From Pyrenula massariospora (taxonomy: Eukaryota; Ascomycota; Eurotiomycetes; Pyrenulales; Pyrenulaceae), in assembly GCA_021030905.1 (NCBI GenBank), contig JAGFMI010000017.1, positions 186,001-250,000 of the forward strand: a DNA stretch of 64,000 nt, given 5' to 3'. Below the pieces are notes generated by a model, which was not told the origin of the DNA, searched no databases, and saw only the letters and a list, made by a program, of their open reading frames with translations. The position numbers and the translations under genes were made by a program. Numbering within the stretch: the stretch's first letter is position 1; every line of letters starts with the position of its first letter. Of the stretch, positions 22,029 through 32,266 are shown piece after piece.

Positions 22029-23293
22029 TGAGCGATGTGCTCGTCCAGCAGAGGCACAAGCAGAAGTTGAAGAGGAGTGGAGGGTGAACAGGTCGATAGT
22101 ATATTGGTTTCTTTCACATGTGGCAGAGGCAACCGTCTCCAGTAGCAATGGGATCGAACACCATTCATCAGCCTCCAATCACAGTCACATAGAAGATTCG
22201 GAAAGTACCATAAGCCGAGCTTTGTTACGTAGCTTGAGGATACGCCTCGTTAACCATGATCTCGTCTGGAGCAGCAGCTAAACCTTTAACCACCCCATCG
22301 CATGGATGTCTTCAATACTAATACACTTCGGACTCCACAATTCCTCTTCATCAGTCGCCATGCAGTTCGGCGGCAATGTCCCGCGGTCAGTTTTACAATA
22401 CCCAGCATTCCCGCCATCTAAAGCTTTATTACGCTGAGACTTCGATGACACCTCGCCCCAATCGCTCGCGAGTGCATTTGCTTGCTTGAAATCGTTGTCT
22501 TCTTCCTTATCGAATAACTAAAGTTACTATATTGGAATATAGCAAATCTCGTCGGACTCCACGGCGCGATCGCCGCGCTACCATGGGGCGCTTCGGTCCC
22601 TGGAAAGCTGATCAAACATTACGCAGGACATTTGAGGGCGTGAGATGGCATCAAGTTCGAGCTTCGAGGTTTCCACTTAGATCGAGACCCTTGTCTGGCA
22701 ACCACATCCGACCAGGTCTTGATCAATTCAATCGCTTCCACTGTCACTCAGTTCATGGCCCTTGAGATCTCTAGTGCTGTTCTATGCAATTACCCTGGGA
22801 CCCGTTATGGTCGAGCTTTTCAAACAAAGGGGCCTAATGAGAGACTTGCTCTCTCCAAAACGCTCCTCAACATTTGCACATAGCCTACTTCGGGAGATTT
22901 TTGAGTTTCAAAGCTACCAAAAAGGACTGGTAAACTATCTCTGCCATTCAAAAAATAATGCTCTTGCATTTGCCGTTTTTCTGGAATTTGCAGGATAAAG
23001 TTGTTTGTCTTGCTGTCAAGATTACGAGGGTCACTGTCTGAAGTGCTACTAGCTTACTCACTTCGCACCAAGCAAGACAGAATCCATCTAGATTTGATAT
23101 TACAATTAAAGATCGATACTCAATCGATCCAGGAAGCACGAAAACGCAATTAGACTCGATCTACCAGTTCAGCGACATGCCCCAACCGAACTCCACAACT
23201 CTCCAAAACCAGCAGTCCCAAATCCAAAACAAACACCAGCCTCCCATCGCCCATAGCCCCCCATCCCAAATCATCACAAGTCCAACCTCCCAA
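22029..23293. other. Intergenic region with no recognisable gene
   Basis: 1.27 kb between convergent genes. The longest frames (60-78 codons) lack domains, signal peptides or coding-like composition. Nothing supported was seen. Confidence 0.4.
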
Positions 23294-24058
23294 TCACGCA
23301 ACAGCAACAGGCTCTCCATTCCCACCTCGCCTCGCATCCATTCCTCCATCATCCCTTACCCCCGCCGCCGCCACAACCAATCCCGGCCTCAGCGTCCGAA
23401 ACACGTCAACGATCATGTCCCGCAGCGCCTCTAGGGCCGCCTCGTCGAGGCCGACGACCACCTGCTGCTGCTGACCGCGATGTCCGCAGTTGCACTCCGC
23501 GGCCTGGCCGCGGTGGTGGTGGGGACACGAATCGTCGCACATGTGGCAGTCGTGGTGGGGAGGGTGTGAGGGAGGGGCTTCGGAGGGTTGTGAAGTAGAC
23601 GAAGCTTGCTGGTGGCCGTCGACACTGCTACCTGGGCCGCCTTCTGTCCGCGGAGGAGACGTGCTTGACGATTCGTCCCTTGGACTCGCCCCCGCCCCCG
23701 CCGCCGCCGGCGCACTATCCCGCCCAGCAGTCGGAGCTCGAGCTCCAAAGAAGCCCTCATCCTCGAGCTTCCGTTTCCACTCCCTACACAGCCGCCTTTT
23801 CTGTGTTTTGTGCAGCCAGCAGCACAGCTTCGGCGCGATTTCTTCCAACCCCTTCGTGGTGTCCTGTCTGGTGGGATGCGTCGTTGCGATCTCGGTCAGG
23901 GTGAGCTTGGGTTCTGCCCATCCGCCTTTGACGCGTTTTGTGCAGAGAGTGTTTTTGCGCGTCGTTGCGAGGCACAGGTTCTCGTGGTCTGAGGAGATGC
24001 CGAGGAGGGTGAGGAGGTCTTCGTAGGGGTTGGAGGTGGTGGAGGAGGAGGAGGCCAT
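23294..24058 (-). CDS. Cys/His-rich protein of unknown function
   Basis: 254 aa from ATG 24058. The N-terminal half has a conserved-looking Cys/His block: CLATTRKNTLCTKRV, then about 40 residues later CCWLHKTQ and RRLC. This resembles the short C..T....C...H zinc-binding modules often found at the start of fungal DUF1766/T5orf172-type proteins, but no such nuclease domain follows. The middle is Ser/Pro/Ala-rich and probably disordered. A second putative metal-binding patch reads HHDCHMCDDSCPHHH then ECNCGHRG, followed by a helix (EAALEALRDMIVDVF). The gene is GC-richer than its flanks. A nuclear or metal-binding role is inference. Its promoter contains a 57-bp tandem duplication. Confidence 0.65.
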   Translation of the reverse strand: MASSSSTTSNPYEDLLTLLGISSDHENLCLATTRKNTLCTKRVKGGWAEPKLTLTEIATTHPTRQDTTKGLEEIAPKLCCWLHKTQKRRLCREWKRKLEDEGFFGARAPTAGRDSAPAAAGAGASPRDESSSTSPPRTEGGPGSSVDGHQQASSTSQPSEAPPSHPPHHDCHMCDDSCPHHHRGQAAECNCGHRGQQQQVVVGLDEAALEALRDMIVDVFRTLRPGLVVAAAGVRDDGGMDARRGGNGEPVAVA

Positions 24059-24110
24059 TGCCAATAACGGTAGAAATTTGCAAATTGACGAGGTAAATCA
24101 GAACGCACCA

Positions 24111-24224
24111 AGACAGCGAAGAGATGCTGTTTAGTATTGACGAAGAATGCAACTGAAGAAAGTAATAAGACGGCGAAGAGATACCACTTAGTATCGACAA
24201 AGAATACAATTGAAGAATACGATC
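24111..24224. repeat. 57-bp tandem duplication with transition-type differences
   Basis: Two adjacent copies (24111-24167 and 24168-24224) begin AGAC(A/G)GCGAAGAGAT. Over the first roughly 45 positions the differences I count are all C/T or G/A transitions; the last dozen bases diverge more. It lies 53 bp upstream of the Cys/His-rich gene start. The pattern resembles repeat-induced point mutation, but the unit is far shorter than usual RIP targets. Confidence 0.7.
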
Positions 24225-24436
24225 AATAAACCCCCCATAAACCCCCCCATTCCTCCCTCATTGTTTTATACCCTTCCAAAGAGAACAAGTATATTTTTAG
24301 CGAGCATGGTAGTATGCACATACCATACCCAGAAACCACAAGGCGGAGCAAGGCTCGAAGCCAAGCCAAGCCTAAGAAACATGTTTCTCAATCAGCCGCA
24401 AAAGCCTCGCCTCGCGTGGGATCTGTTTGATGTGGT

Positions 24437-24452
24437 TGCATGCATGCATGCA
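24437..24452. repeat. TGCA microsatellite
   Basis: Four tandem TGCA units, which are self-complementary, in gene-free sequence. Confidence 0.8.
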
Positions 24453-25102
24453 TACCCAGCCACGTGGTAGGGGGTGGGCTTTGGGGGCCGCCCCGTCAGC
24501 TGGATGGAAGGGTCATAGCCACCACCACAATGTGAACTACGTTTTGACAGAAGGAACCCATTCCCTCTTGGGTAACAATGTGTAAGTCGAAACCCCTCAT
24601 TAAAATCCGTAGAATGTCCAGCATGAGCCACGGGGGTCGGCTTCGATGCCCCTATCTAGCAGATTCTATTTTTTGTCTTGCGTCTGGATGTTCAGATAAA
24701 TATGTGATATACCGTTAATTCTTTTTATTTATTTCGTCGCTATTTGTGGGCAATACTTGTACTGTTTTTAAGATAATCCAGCGATAGATTTGAAAATTTT
24801 TAAATGAGATGAATTTGAATAGTCTTGGATTGATAGAAATATTACATATTGATGTAGTAGTAGTATATCATGGTGTCACCTCGCCTATATGCTCCGTTAC
24901 TTCGCATTCATCGCCCAAGCAAACTACCCAGTCCAGCGGAAGCAGTCCGGGCAAGCTCTTTATTGTCATCAAAACTGCATCCATCTCACCTCACATATAT
25001 CACAGATGCTTTGCAATAGAACATTGCTGGTCTGGTGTCAAGACACTGGCGAGGAGTAGATATTTGACATGGTAATAACGTATCCGCGTACTAAAATAGA
25101 GG

Positions 25103-26820
25103 TCAGAGTACCGGCGCTTCCCATGCTTCGCGGTTGATACGCATCACAGCGCTCTGCTTGTGGGGAAAAGTCACTTCTCCTTGCTTGTAGAATCCAGCGT
25201 CTTTCAAGTATCCGATAAACCTTGTTCTTATTAGCAATCTTTTTAATCTTGAACAACGGATCTCACTCACTTTTCATTATCCACTCTCGGCTCTAACCAA
25301 ATATCCTCTGTCCTATAATCTGCCATCCAACATGAATGCATCAACGCACTGAGCCAAATCTGCACCCTTTTCGGACCCCGAAACTCTTGCTCTCCCACCA
25401 ATACATGCAGGCCGCGAGCGTAATTGTCGACATTTCCGCCGAGAAGCTTGCCGAGCAGGTCTTCTTTTACCCAGTAGATTTCGAAATATCCAAAAGGCTT
25501 TCCATCCCAGCAACCAAAGACGGGGAAAGAGTGTCGACTAGCCAGACCATTGCGCAGAAATTCCTCTTGAGTATGTCTCGGGCCAGCTACGCCCCATGCG
25601 GCATTAACGCGCGGGTCGTTCATCCATTTATGCAAGATGTCTACGTCCGAGGAGCGGTCGAAGCTCGCTATTGTAGGCAAAGTGGCAACCGATGCAGAGG
25701 CGATTTGTATGCTGTGGCGCATGTTTGGCGAGCTAGAACGGCCGAGATAAGGATTCTCTGGAACCGGCCGGTCGGAAAGGGAGGGAACTCGAAAAGATAG
25801 CCACTGATTTACGCTCGGGATGTGACGGATGTAGAAAGTTTCGCCTTGGCGCGGCGGTTTGGGGCGGATCGGGTGCCGAATATGGTTTGTATATATGTAT
25901 TGCGGTGGAGGAGGTGGATAGTAGGTGGGTAGGTGACTGCCAGAGGTGAAAGGGCCGCCGGGAGAGGCTAGAGCAGCGCTCACGCCTTCTGAGACATGAA
26001 CTGCGCCGACGTCTGGTCGAGTAGATTGAACCTGAACAGTACCGACATCTGGTCGAGGAGATTGGGTGCCTTCTCGGGCTGGAGAGCTTGGGCGCGAAGG
26101 ATAAGGGGAGGCGGAGGGGAAGGGGGAATGAGAAACAGGTGACATGGAGAAGAGGTAGGCTTTGGGGTCCATTTGCCAGAATGACCTTCGGCTGACGAAC
26201 ATCTCGCTCCAGCCTTCTGGGTTCTTAATGTTGGTGTCTGTGCCGACTGATGAATCCTCGCTGGCTATCATGCCCATTCTTTCCAGCTTTGGAAGCGTAT
26301 TTTTACCCTTGAATATTCCTGCACGCTTAACGTGGACGCGCCAGTCAGCTTTAGGTCGTCCAGACTCAGGAGTGAGAGCTGATTGTGCAGTGGTTATGTG
26401 TGCATTGGGTTCTTCTCTTGTAAAGTACCAATATAATGTAGCCCACAGCATCATGGCGACATGCCTGGTAGGAGAGGGGGCGGACTTGAAGTCGTTACTG
26501 GATGGCATTGAGATTGATGAGATGAAGAGAGCGTCTTTCTGTAATGTGGGTTTCGAAAATCTGTGGGAGTTCTTGTGTTGCCTGAGTTTCTCGTCCACCA
26601 CGTCCAGGTGCGTAGCTCCCCCTCCTCCTCGGCTAGTTGGCCTACTCCTGGGTTCGTCGGGCTGGTCGTCATCTTCGGTCTGTATCACGATACTCCAACC
26701 GGGTGGGAATGAGGAATGATGAAGGTCCAGCTGATTGATGCCAAATTTGACACCGCCGAAAATATGAGTGACGGTCAGGGTCATAGCATTGGGGAGCTGT
26801 ACCGTGGTTGCTGGAGCCAT
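25103..26820 (-). CDS. N5-hydroxyornithine acyltransferase, SidL/SidF type (siderophore)
   Basis: Two exons, 26820-25271 and 25220-25103, give 555 aa. ATG 26820 (MAPATTVQLPNA) is the first good start. The C-terminal third is the GNAT-like siderophore acyltransferase domain (Acetyltransf_8/IucB type): ILHKWMNDPRVNAAWG, FPVFGCWDGKPFGYFEIYWVKED, ARGLHVLVGE and DIWLEPRVDN. A 50-nt intron (GTGAGT..AACAAG, branch TTGCTAAT) restores the family tail FIGYLKDAGFYKQGEVTFPH ending INREAWEAPVL. The enzyme acylates N5-hydroxyornithine for hydroxamate siderophores. The middle contains a Pro/Ser-rich linker with a short repeat (RPDVG.V.V twice). The end APVL is not a PTS1, and no NRPS or other siderophore gene is nearby, so the cytosolic acetyl-CoA form (SidL) is more likely than peroxisomal SidF. 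I cannot decide this from sequence alone. Confidence 0.85.
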
Positions 26821-27761
26821 CTTCGGGATCGATACCGAACCGACTGCAAGACAGGTCGTCAATGAGAGCAATGAAAAAAACCAGAACTTCAGACCCTGCG
26901 ACCCGTGAGCTTTGAAGCAGCCACGGGTCGATGGGGGGTGTCGCGAGACATGGCGAAGCTTGAAAGCTACTGGTGTTTGGGTAATTGGCCGCAGACCCCA
27001 CCATCAGTCGAAAATGAATGTTCCCACGCCTCTGGATAAAGCTAACATGCACCGAGGGGTTACTAAGTAGCACATTGACCAGGTTGGGAATCCGTCCCGC
27101 AGTAGATAGGCCGGAGGGCCAAAGCGTCCGGCCCCCCCAATTTACCGTCTGATGGGCAGTAAAGTGGTATGCAGCTCGATCTTCCCAACAGCAGTTTTCA
27201 TTGAATGGGAATGACGCATTCTCGCCCTCGCAGCCTCACAGCACAGAAGACCATCTCCACTTCGAGCAGAAAGCTTGTCGTTTTGGTTCCTGGTGGATAT
27301 TGTTCTCCACTCAAGCCTTCACAACCGCTTCTAGGATGGTTCATCTCTCATTAAAAGCATACCTATAGAACAGCGTTTGATTTGGAACAAACTTCGTTGA
27401 AATAATTAGCTGTCATGAATCGTCATGTCGACAGCTTGATTCGGAACTAGCCAACCATCCTCTACATTGGTGAAGGACAATCTACGAGTTAGAGACGCCT
27501 CGCCAGTTTCTGTCCTTGCATTCCGTTCCTACCGTATCTGGCGACCTTTTTCATTGTGACTGTCAGGATAAAGTACTGTAGAATGGCCATCCCAAATGAT
27601 CTAAATATGTTGATCGCATAGCTTTCTGAGAGATTCTTCTACCGTGAACTCGTCATATTTCAAAACCAGAGTATAAGCACATCGTAAGCCAAGACCAACG
27701 TACAGAGCCAAAGACCTAGGAATAAAGCACTTATCCACCCATTCTATCCTCTTCCTCCAGA
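26821..27761. other. Intergenic region upstream of the acyltransferase
   Basis: 0.94 kb, upstream of the siderophore acyltransferase and downstream of the ornithine cyclodeaminase-like gene. I looked for the extended GATA site of iron regulators (ATCWGATAA) near the start and found no clear match. No gene is supported. Confidence 0.4.
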
Positions 27762-29108
27762 TCAAAAGTCTTGAATCGTAACTCCCACCCCCCTTTCCCT
27801 CGCCAACCCCACCAGTCCCCTCCCAACCACCATGTCCATTAGTCCAATCCCAACGCTCTTATAAATCACATTTCCCCTCGTCAACCAGTCCAATAGCCCG
27901 GGCTCCACCGGTCCATCATGCCCTCCAAGCGTCATCTCCTTCATCACCGCCTTCTTGACCATGATCAGCTCCCCAATCTCGACGAGATGCTCCGGCTTGA
28001 GCTTCGCCTGGATGATCTCCCCGGCCTCCTGCATGCACGCCTCGAGGCTATCCACGATAATCACCCCGCCTCTTGGCGCGTGCTTGTGGTGATGGTGTCC
28101 GTGGTGCTCCCAGCTCACCGCGTGAGAGAATAAATCCGGATGGACTTCGAGCATATGCGGCGCGTAGCTGCCGATGCACGTGATGTACCGCCCCTTGCGC
28201 TGCCCTTCGTGCGAGGTGAGAAACTCGGCGGGGAAGAGCGGGGACGTGGAGGGTGTGGTGCAGAAGATGGCCTCGGCGGCGCGCACGCGCTCCTTCAGGA
28301 GGCGGCCGTATTCGCCGAAGTCTGGGGTGAGGGTCGTGAATTTGATGCGGTCGCGCCACTGCGGGTGGCGTGGGTCTTGGAGGAGAGATTTCATCAGGTA
28401 GGCGGTGCGCTCGAAGGAGCGGTTGATGATGTGCACGTGGTGGATCTCACCCGGGCGCAGGAGGAGGGCTAGGCGGATGTGCCAGTAGGCTTGCTTGCCG
28501 GCTCCGAAGCAGGTCACCGTGTGGACGGTGTGGCGTTTCATGAGCATCATTGTCGCGGCAAGGGCGGTACGGAAAGCAGTTAGCTCGGAGGCATTGAGGA
28601 GGGCCATGGGAGCGCCGGTGGGTGTGAGAAGGGTGATGAGGCCCGATGGGGTGGTAGACTGGGTGCTGGAGAGGGACGAGGGCGGTTGGACGGAACTGCC
28701 GCTTATGCTGGAGGCGGTAGTGGAGATGGTGGAAGCGGGGGTTAGGGTCAGGTCATTTGTAGCACGGGAGAGGGAGGAGTCGGTGGAGTTGGTTGTATTT
28801 TGGGAGCTGATGGAGGCCTTTTTAGTGACAGTCGGGTTGTTTGGAGAAGAGGTTTCAGCCAGAGAGACGATTTTCATACCCACGGCGTCATTTGATATGG
28901 CGGGCATGAAGAGGTGTTTGGTACCATTTTTGCGCTTGACGATGGTACGTTGAGGTTGGTAGCTGGAGCAGCATTGTGTGTCTTGGTTTCCAGTCGAATA
29001 CTCATGGAGGGCTTCTGCAAGACTGCTTTGGAGCTCGAGCAGGTCATCTTTTTCGAGTCCGAGCAGGACTTCTCGAATGTCGGAGTCAGTGAGGACTGTC
29101 AGCGGCAT
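27762..29108 (-). CDS. Ornithine cyclodeaminase/mu-crystallin family protein
   Basis: 448 aa, single exon, ATG 29108. It has the family's split N-terminal region (LTDSDIREVLLGL; RTIVKRKNGTKHLFMPA; VGMKIVSL), then an NAD(P)-binding Rossmann core with CFGAGKQAYWHIRLAL (200-215), HIINRS, FCTTPSTSPLFP and RYITCIGSYAPHMLEV. It continues with GGVIIVDSLEAC, GEL..VKK and a GNVIYKSVGIGLMDMVVGR tail. Family members convert ornithine to proline or reduce cyclic imines. A Ser/Thr-rich insert of about 70 residues (86-155) sits between the first strand block and the Rossmann domain, and a His cluster (HHGHHHHKH) lies in a loop. Substrate is not readable, since fungal paralogues vary. Ornithine also feeds the neighbouring siderophore acyltransferase, but a link is only suggestive. 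Confidence 0.88.
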   Translation of the reverse strand: MPLTVLTDSDIREVLLGLEKDDLLELQSSLAEALHEYSTGNQDTQCCSSYQPQRTIVKRKNGTKHLFMPAISNDAVGMKIVSLAETSSPNNPTVTKKASISSQNTTNSTDSSLSRATNDLTLTPASTISTTASSISGSSVQPPSSLSSTQSTTPSGLITLLTPTGAPMALLNASELTAFRTALAATMMLMKRHTVHTVTCFGAGKQAYWHIRLALLLRPGEIHHVHIINRSFERTAYLMKSLLQDPRHPQWRDRIKFTTLTPDFGEYGRLLKERVRAAEAIFCTTPSTSPLFPAEFLTSHEGQRKGRYITCIGSYAPHMLEVHPDLFSHAVSWEHHGHHHHKHAPRGGVIIVDSLEACMQEAGEIIQAKLKPEHLVEIGELIMVKKAVMKEMTLGGHDGPVEPGLLDWLTRGNVIYKSVGIGLMDMVVGRGLVGLARERGVGVTIQDF

Positions 29109-29795
29109 GATGAAAGATGCAAATGTCTTCTCTAGACTTCAAGCCTTCGACTTATTTGCAATTTTGCTCTCCGCAGATTCTGAGCCTCCTTAAACACGTG
29201 TTCCAAGTCTGTTGTTCGTAAAACCCCTTGCGAGACAATGTCAAGTCTTTCCTCCCAACTTAAGTTTCTTGTCTCAAAGGACTTGACGGCAACAAACAGA
29301 ACACAAAGGCTTGGTTCTGAAGAATAACAGGAGGCAAGCCAGAAGCTTCTCTGCTGTTCGCGTCATTCAAGTATCTGTCGGGGGAATTAGGAGAAAGCTA
29401 ACCCCACCAAGAGACCGAAGTAGGTCCAGAGTTTGCCCCTCCTAAGTCCGAAAGCTTAGTAGCTTCAGCTTACTAAGGGTGACTTATTTCCTCCGCATAT
29501 GCAGCCGGTGCCCGCCTCTTATACTGTGATTGGTCTTGTAGACCAAGACGAAATGGCCACAGTCTGGGCACGGAAAATGTAGACTCACACTCACTTCCGT
29601 TCTAGATCTTTCTTGAGACACCGTCACGGCTCTGTCTGGAGCTAGGACCAACGAGTCACGCATAGCGCATAGCTTTGGTAGAACAAGCTCTCGTAGACAT
29701 TTCACATCACAAATGACTCTGAGTGAACCGCTGTCACCAAGGAGCTTTGCTTAAAATCCATTATATCTACAAGCAGGTCCTTACACAGGCGCCAT
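29109..29795. other. Intergenic region
   Basis: 0.69 kb between the glycerol kinase 3' end and the ornithine cyclodeaminase-like start. No gene is supported. A CACGTG core occurs near 29196. Confidence 0.4.
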
Positions 29796-31595
29796 TTACT
29801 CACCGCTCTCCCAGCCCTTCGACATTTCCACGGCCTTATTCCACCTTGCGTACATTTCGCTAGCCTTTTCGGCTGTTATTTTTGGCTCGAAATATGTTCT
29901 GCCCTCCATATTGATATCCTTCAGCTCCTCAATGTCCTTCCAGACGCCTACTGCGAAGCCGGCGGCTATTGCGGCTCCAAGAGCGGTGGTTTCACGCATT
30001 CTGTTTGGCGGGGAGAAGATTAGTAAGTGAGCTGCTACTGACAAATGCCAGGGCGAAGCAAAGAGGGATTGGCATCAACAACTTACGCTGGCCTGTCAAC
30101 CTTGATCTGTATTATATCGCTCTGAGTCTGCATGCATAATTGGGAATTGCTCATTCCTCCGTCTACTGCTAGCTCTGCCAGTGTCTTTCCGCTGTCTTTC
30201 GACATGGCATCGAGGATCGCTTTCGTCTGAAAACAAGTGGCTTCGAGTGTCGCCCGAGCAATGTGCCCTCTTTGAGTATGCGACGACAGCCCGACTATAT
30301 AATCATCGGCGTTAGTTCTCAAAACATGATGACGTAGCGGGGGTCTTTTACAAATTGTCCCCTTTGCATCATCAATCCAATACGGCGCAAACAGTCCACT
30401 GAAAGCTGTGACAAATACACAGCCTCCGTTGTCTTCTACAGTAAGCGCGACATCGCTGACTTTGCTCGAGTCTTGGAAGAACCCCAGATTATTCATCAAG
30501 AATTTTACACTGCTTCCGGCCACAGCTATGCTTCCCTCGAGTGCATAGACCGGTTTCATGCCTTGAAAGTCATATGCGATCGTCGCGAGAAGACCGTGTG
30601 TAGATATCACGGGCGTCTCACCAACATTATATAGTAAGAAACAGCCCGTGCCATATGTATTCTTAGCACGCCCTATCGTAAAGCCGTTCTGTCCAACCAG
30701 TGCTGCAGATTGATCGCCAAGGCACCCAGTGATTTTGAAACCTGCAAGCGTGCCTTCTGCGATGGTTCCATACGCTTCTGCGTGGGAGGATTTGCTTATT
30801 TTAGGCAGGTGTACTTTCTTGGTATCAAGTTGAAAGAAGTTGATCAGCTGATCATCATACTCGACTTTATGGATGTTCATAAACATCGTGCGGGAAGCGT
30901 TAGTAGAGTCGGTAACAAAGATGTTTTTCTTAGGGCCGCCATTCAGCTTGTACACGAGCCAGGCGTCGACCGTCCCAAAGCTCAATTTGCCAGCATCGTA
31001 TGCTTTTTTGACCTTTTCGCTATTCGCCAGGAGCCACAGTAACTTAGTGGCAGAAGGATACGTTGACAATGGAAGCCCGCAAAGACCTTGCAGTTCGTCA
31101 GCACCTTTTCGGGCCTTGAGTTCACGGACAAGTGTAGTTTGTCGCGTGTCGGTCCAGACTATCGCATTGTGGAGAGGCTCGCCCGTCTCGCTATCCCACA
31201 CAACTGTTGTCTCACGCTGATTCGTGATGCCGATTCCTTTGATTTGCGACTTGGAATGGCCGAGGTTGAGGAAAGCTTCGGTGGCTAATTCGATGCAGGT
31301 CTGTACAGACGTGATGAGCTCAACTGCGTCGTGCTCGTGCCAGCTGATATGCACATGGTCAGGTTTCAAGGTTCATGCACGAAAATGCAGATGGGAGAAC
31401 GTACCCTGGACTGGGGTACATCTGCTTAAACTCGATCTGATGGGATGCGACGGGGATACCATTTCGGTCGAAGATCAGGAACCGTGAGCTTGTTGTCCCC
31501 TGGTCGATGGAGCCAACAAACACTTGGTCCTGCAGATATAAGGGTCAGCGGGTACAGGACAAGTAATAATCCCGAAAGATACTGACCGCCGACAT
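29796..31595 (-). CDS. GUT1: Glycerol kinase
   Basis: Five exons: 31595-31587, 31529-31405, 31343-30352, 30294-30087 and 30000-29796, giving 512 aa, the usual length. It phosphorylates glycerol to glycerol-3-phosphate with ATP in the cytosol. Motifs run in order: VGSIDQGTTSSRFLIFD (8-24, phosphate loop), GITNQRETTVVWD, IVWTDTRQ, GTVDAWLVYKL, GCLGDQSAALVGQ (catalytic Asp), KNTYGTGCF, APYWIDDAKGTIFG and LAVDGGMSNSQLCMQTQSD, then RETTALGAAIAAG. The tiny first exon encodes only MSA. The intron at 30295-30351 (57 nt; GTAAAA, branch AACTAAC, TATATAG) is a multiple of three with no stop, so it reads through as spurious coding; removing it restores the family sequence TIFGLSSHTQRGHIARATLE. The protein looks complete. 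Confidence 0.95.
30295..30351 (-). other. 57-nt stop-free, frame-preserving intron in glycerol kinase
   Basis: Bounded by T|GTAAAA and TATATAG|T with the branch sequence AACTAAC. If retained it adds 19 codons inside a highly conserved part of the kinase. Its removal exactly restores the family consensus, so it is an intron and not an insertion. Confidence 0.85.
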
Positions 31596-32266
31596 CTTCA
31601 GAGATCTACTTTGTCCTGCGCTGGGAAAAATGATTTGCTCCTAAGTCAAAGGTAGTTCGTATAACGCTATTACCAGCAACGGAGCTCAAGTCCATAGAAT
31701 GGGAAGAAAGAAACTGTTTCTAGGTAAAGGAAAGGTCAAAACTTAACTTCCTCGAGAGGCTGCCTTTGGATCTCGAGTCTCGAGTACCTACGAAGAGGGG
31801 CTTCAAAGTGTGAGAGAGCTTCAACATGACGCTGCGGGGGAATTGTAGATGCGGGGCTCCGGGGGAATCAGCCCCGCTTTTTGTACCACGCCGAGTGTTT
31901 TGGGGTGCATAGAGCGTGGCCCGCGCCTGGGCGGTCGGTAGAATGTTTGGTTCACGCTCAGAAAAGGAACTCGAGACTATGAGACTATGAAATCGGGTTG
32001 GAGGGCTTCGGTATGCGTTCACCGAAGATTCCGCGTTTGCATGCAGAACTGTCTGTGGATCGGTAATCTGCATTATCTGTTCACGTGACCTTTGAAACCG
32101 GTCCAGCGTAGTCTGTACGGCGACTAATTGACGCAGCGTATTTTAGCTAGTCTGTGTACCTTTTGTTCGTGGTCTTGTGCAACACACTGTGATAGCACAC
32201 TGTCAATCGACTGCATCTCGTAGAGGGCAATTCCCTACCAAAAGAAACGACCCGAGTTCAACCTCT
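31596..32266. other. Intergenic region, glycerol kinase promoter
   Basis: 0.67 kb between the DUF3429 3' end and the glycerol kinase start, both on the minus strand. It contains one TCACGTGA E-box and no supported gene. Confidence 0.4.
32081..32088. promoter_or_regulatory. TCACGTGA palindromic E-box
   Basis: The second copy of this octamer in the window, about 490 bp upstream of the glycerol kinase start and about 180 bp past the DUF3429 stop. It is a bHLH-type core motif; function is inferred. Confidence 0.25.

Larger units (their letters stand above)
24059..25102. other. Intergenic region with tandem duplication and microsatellite
   Basis: 1.04 kb upstream of the Cys/His-rich gene and downstream of the acyltransferase. 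Apart from the 57-bp duplication and a TGCA microsatellite it is mostly AT-rich, and no gene is supported. Confidence 0.4.
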
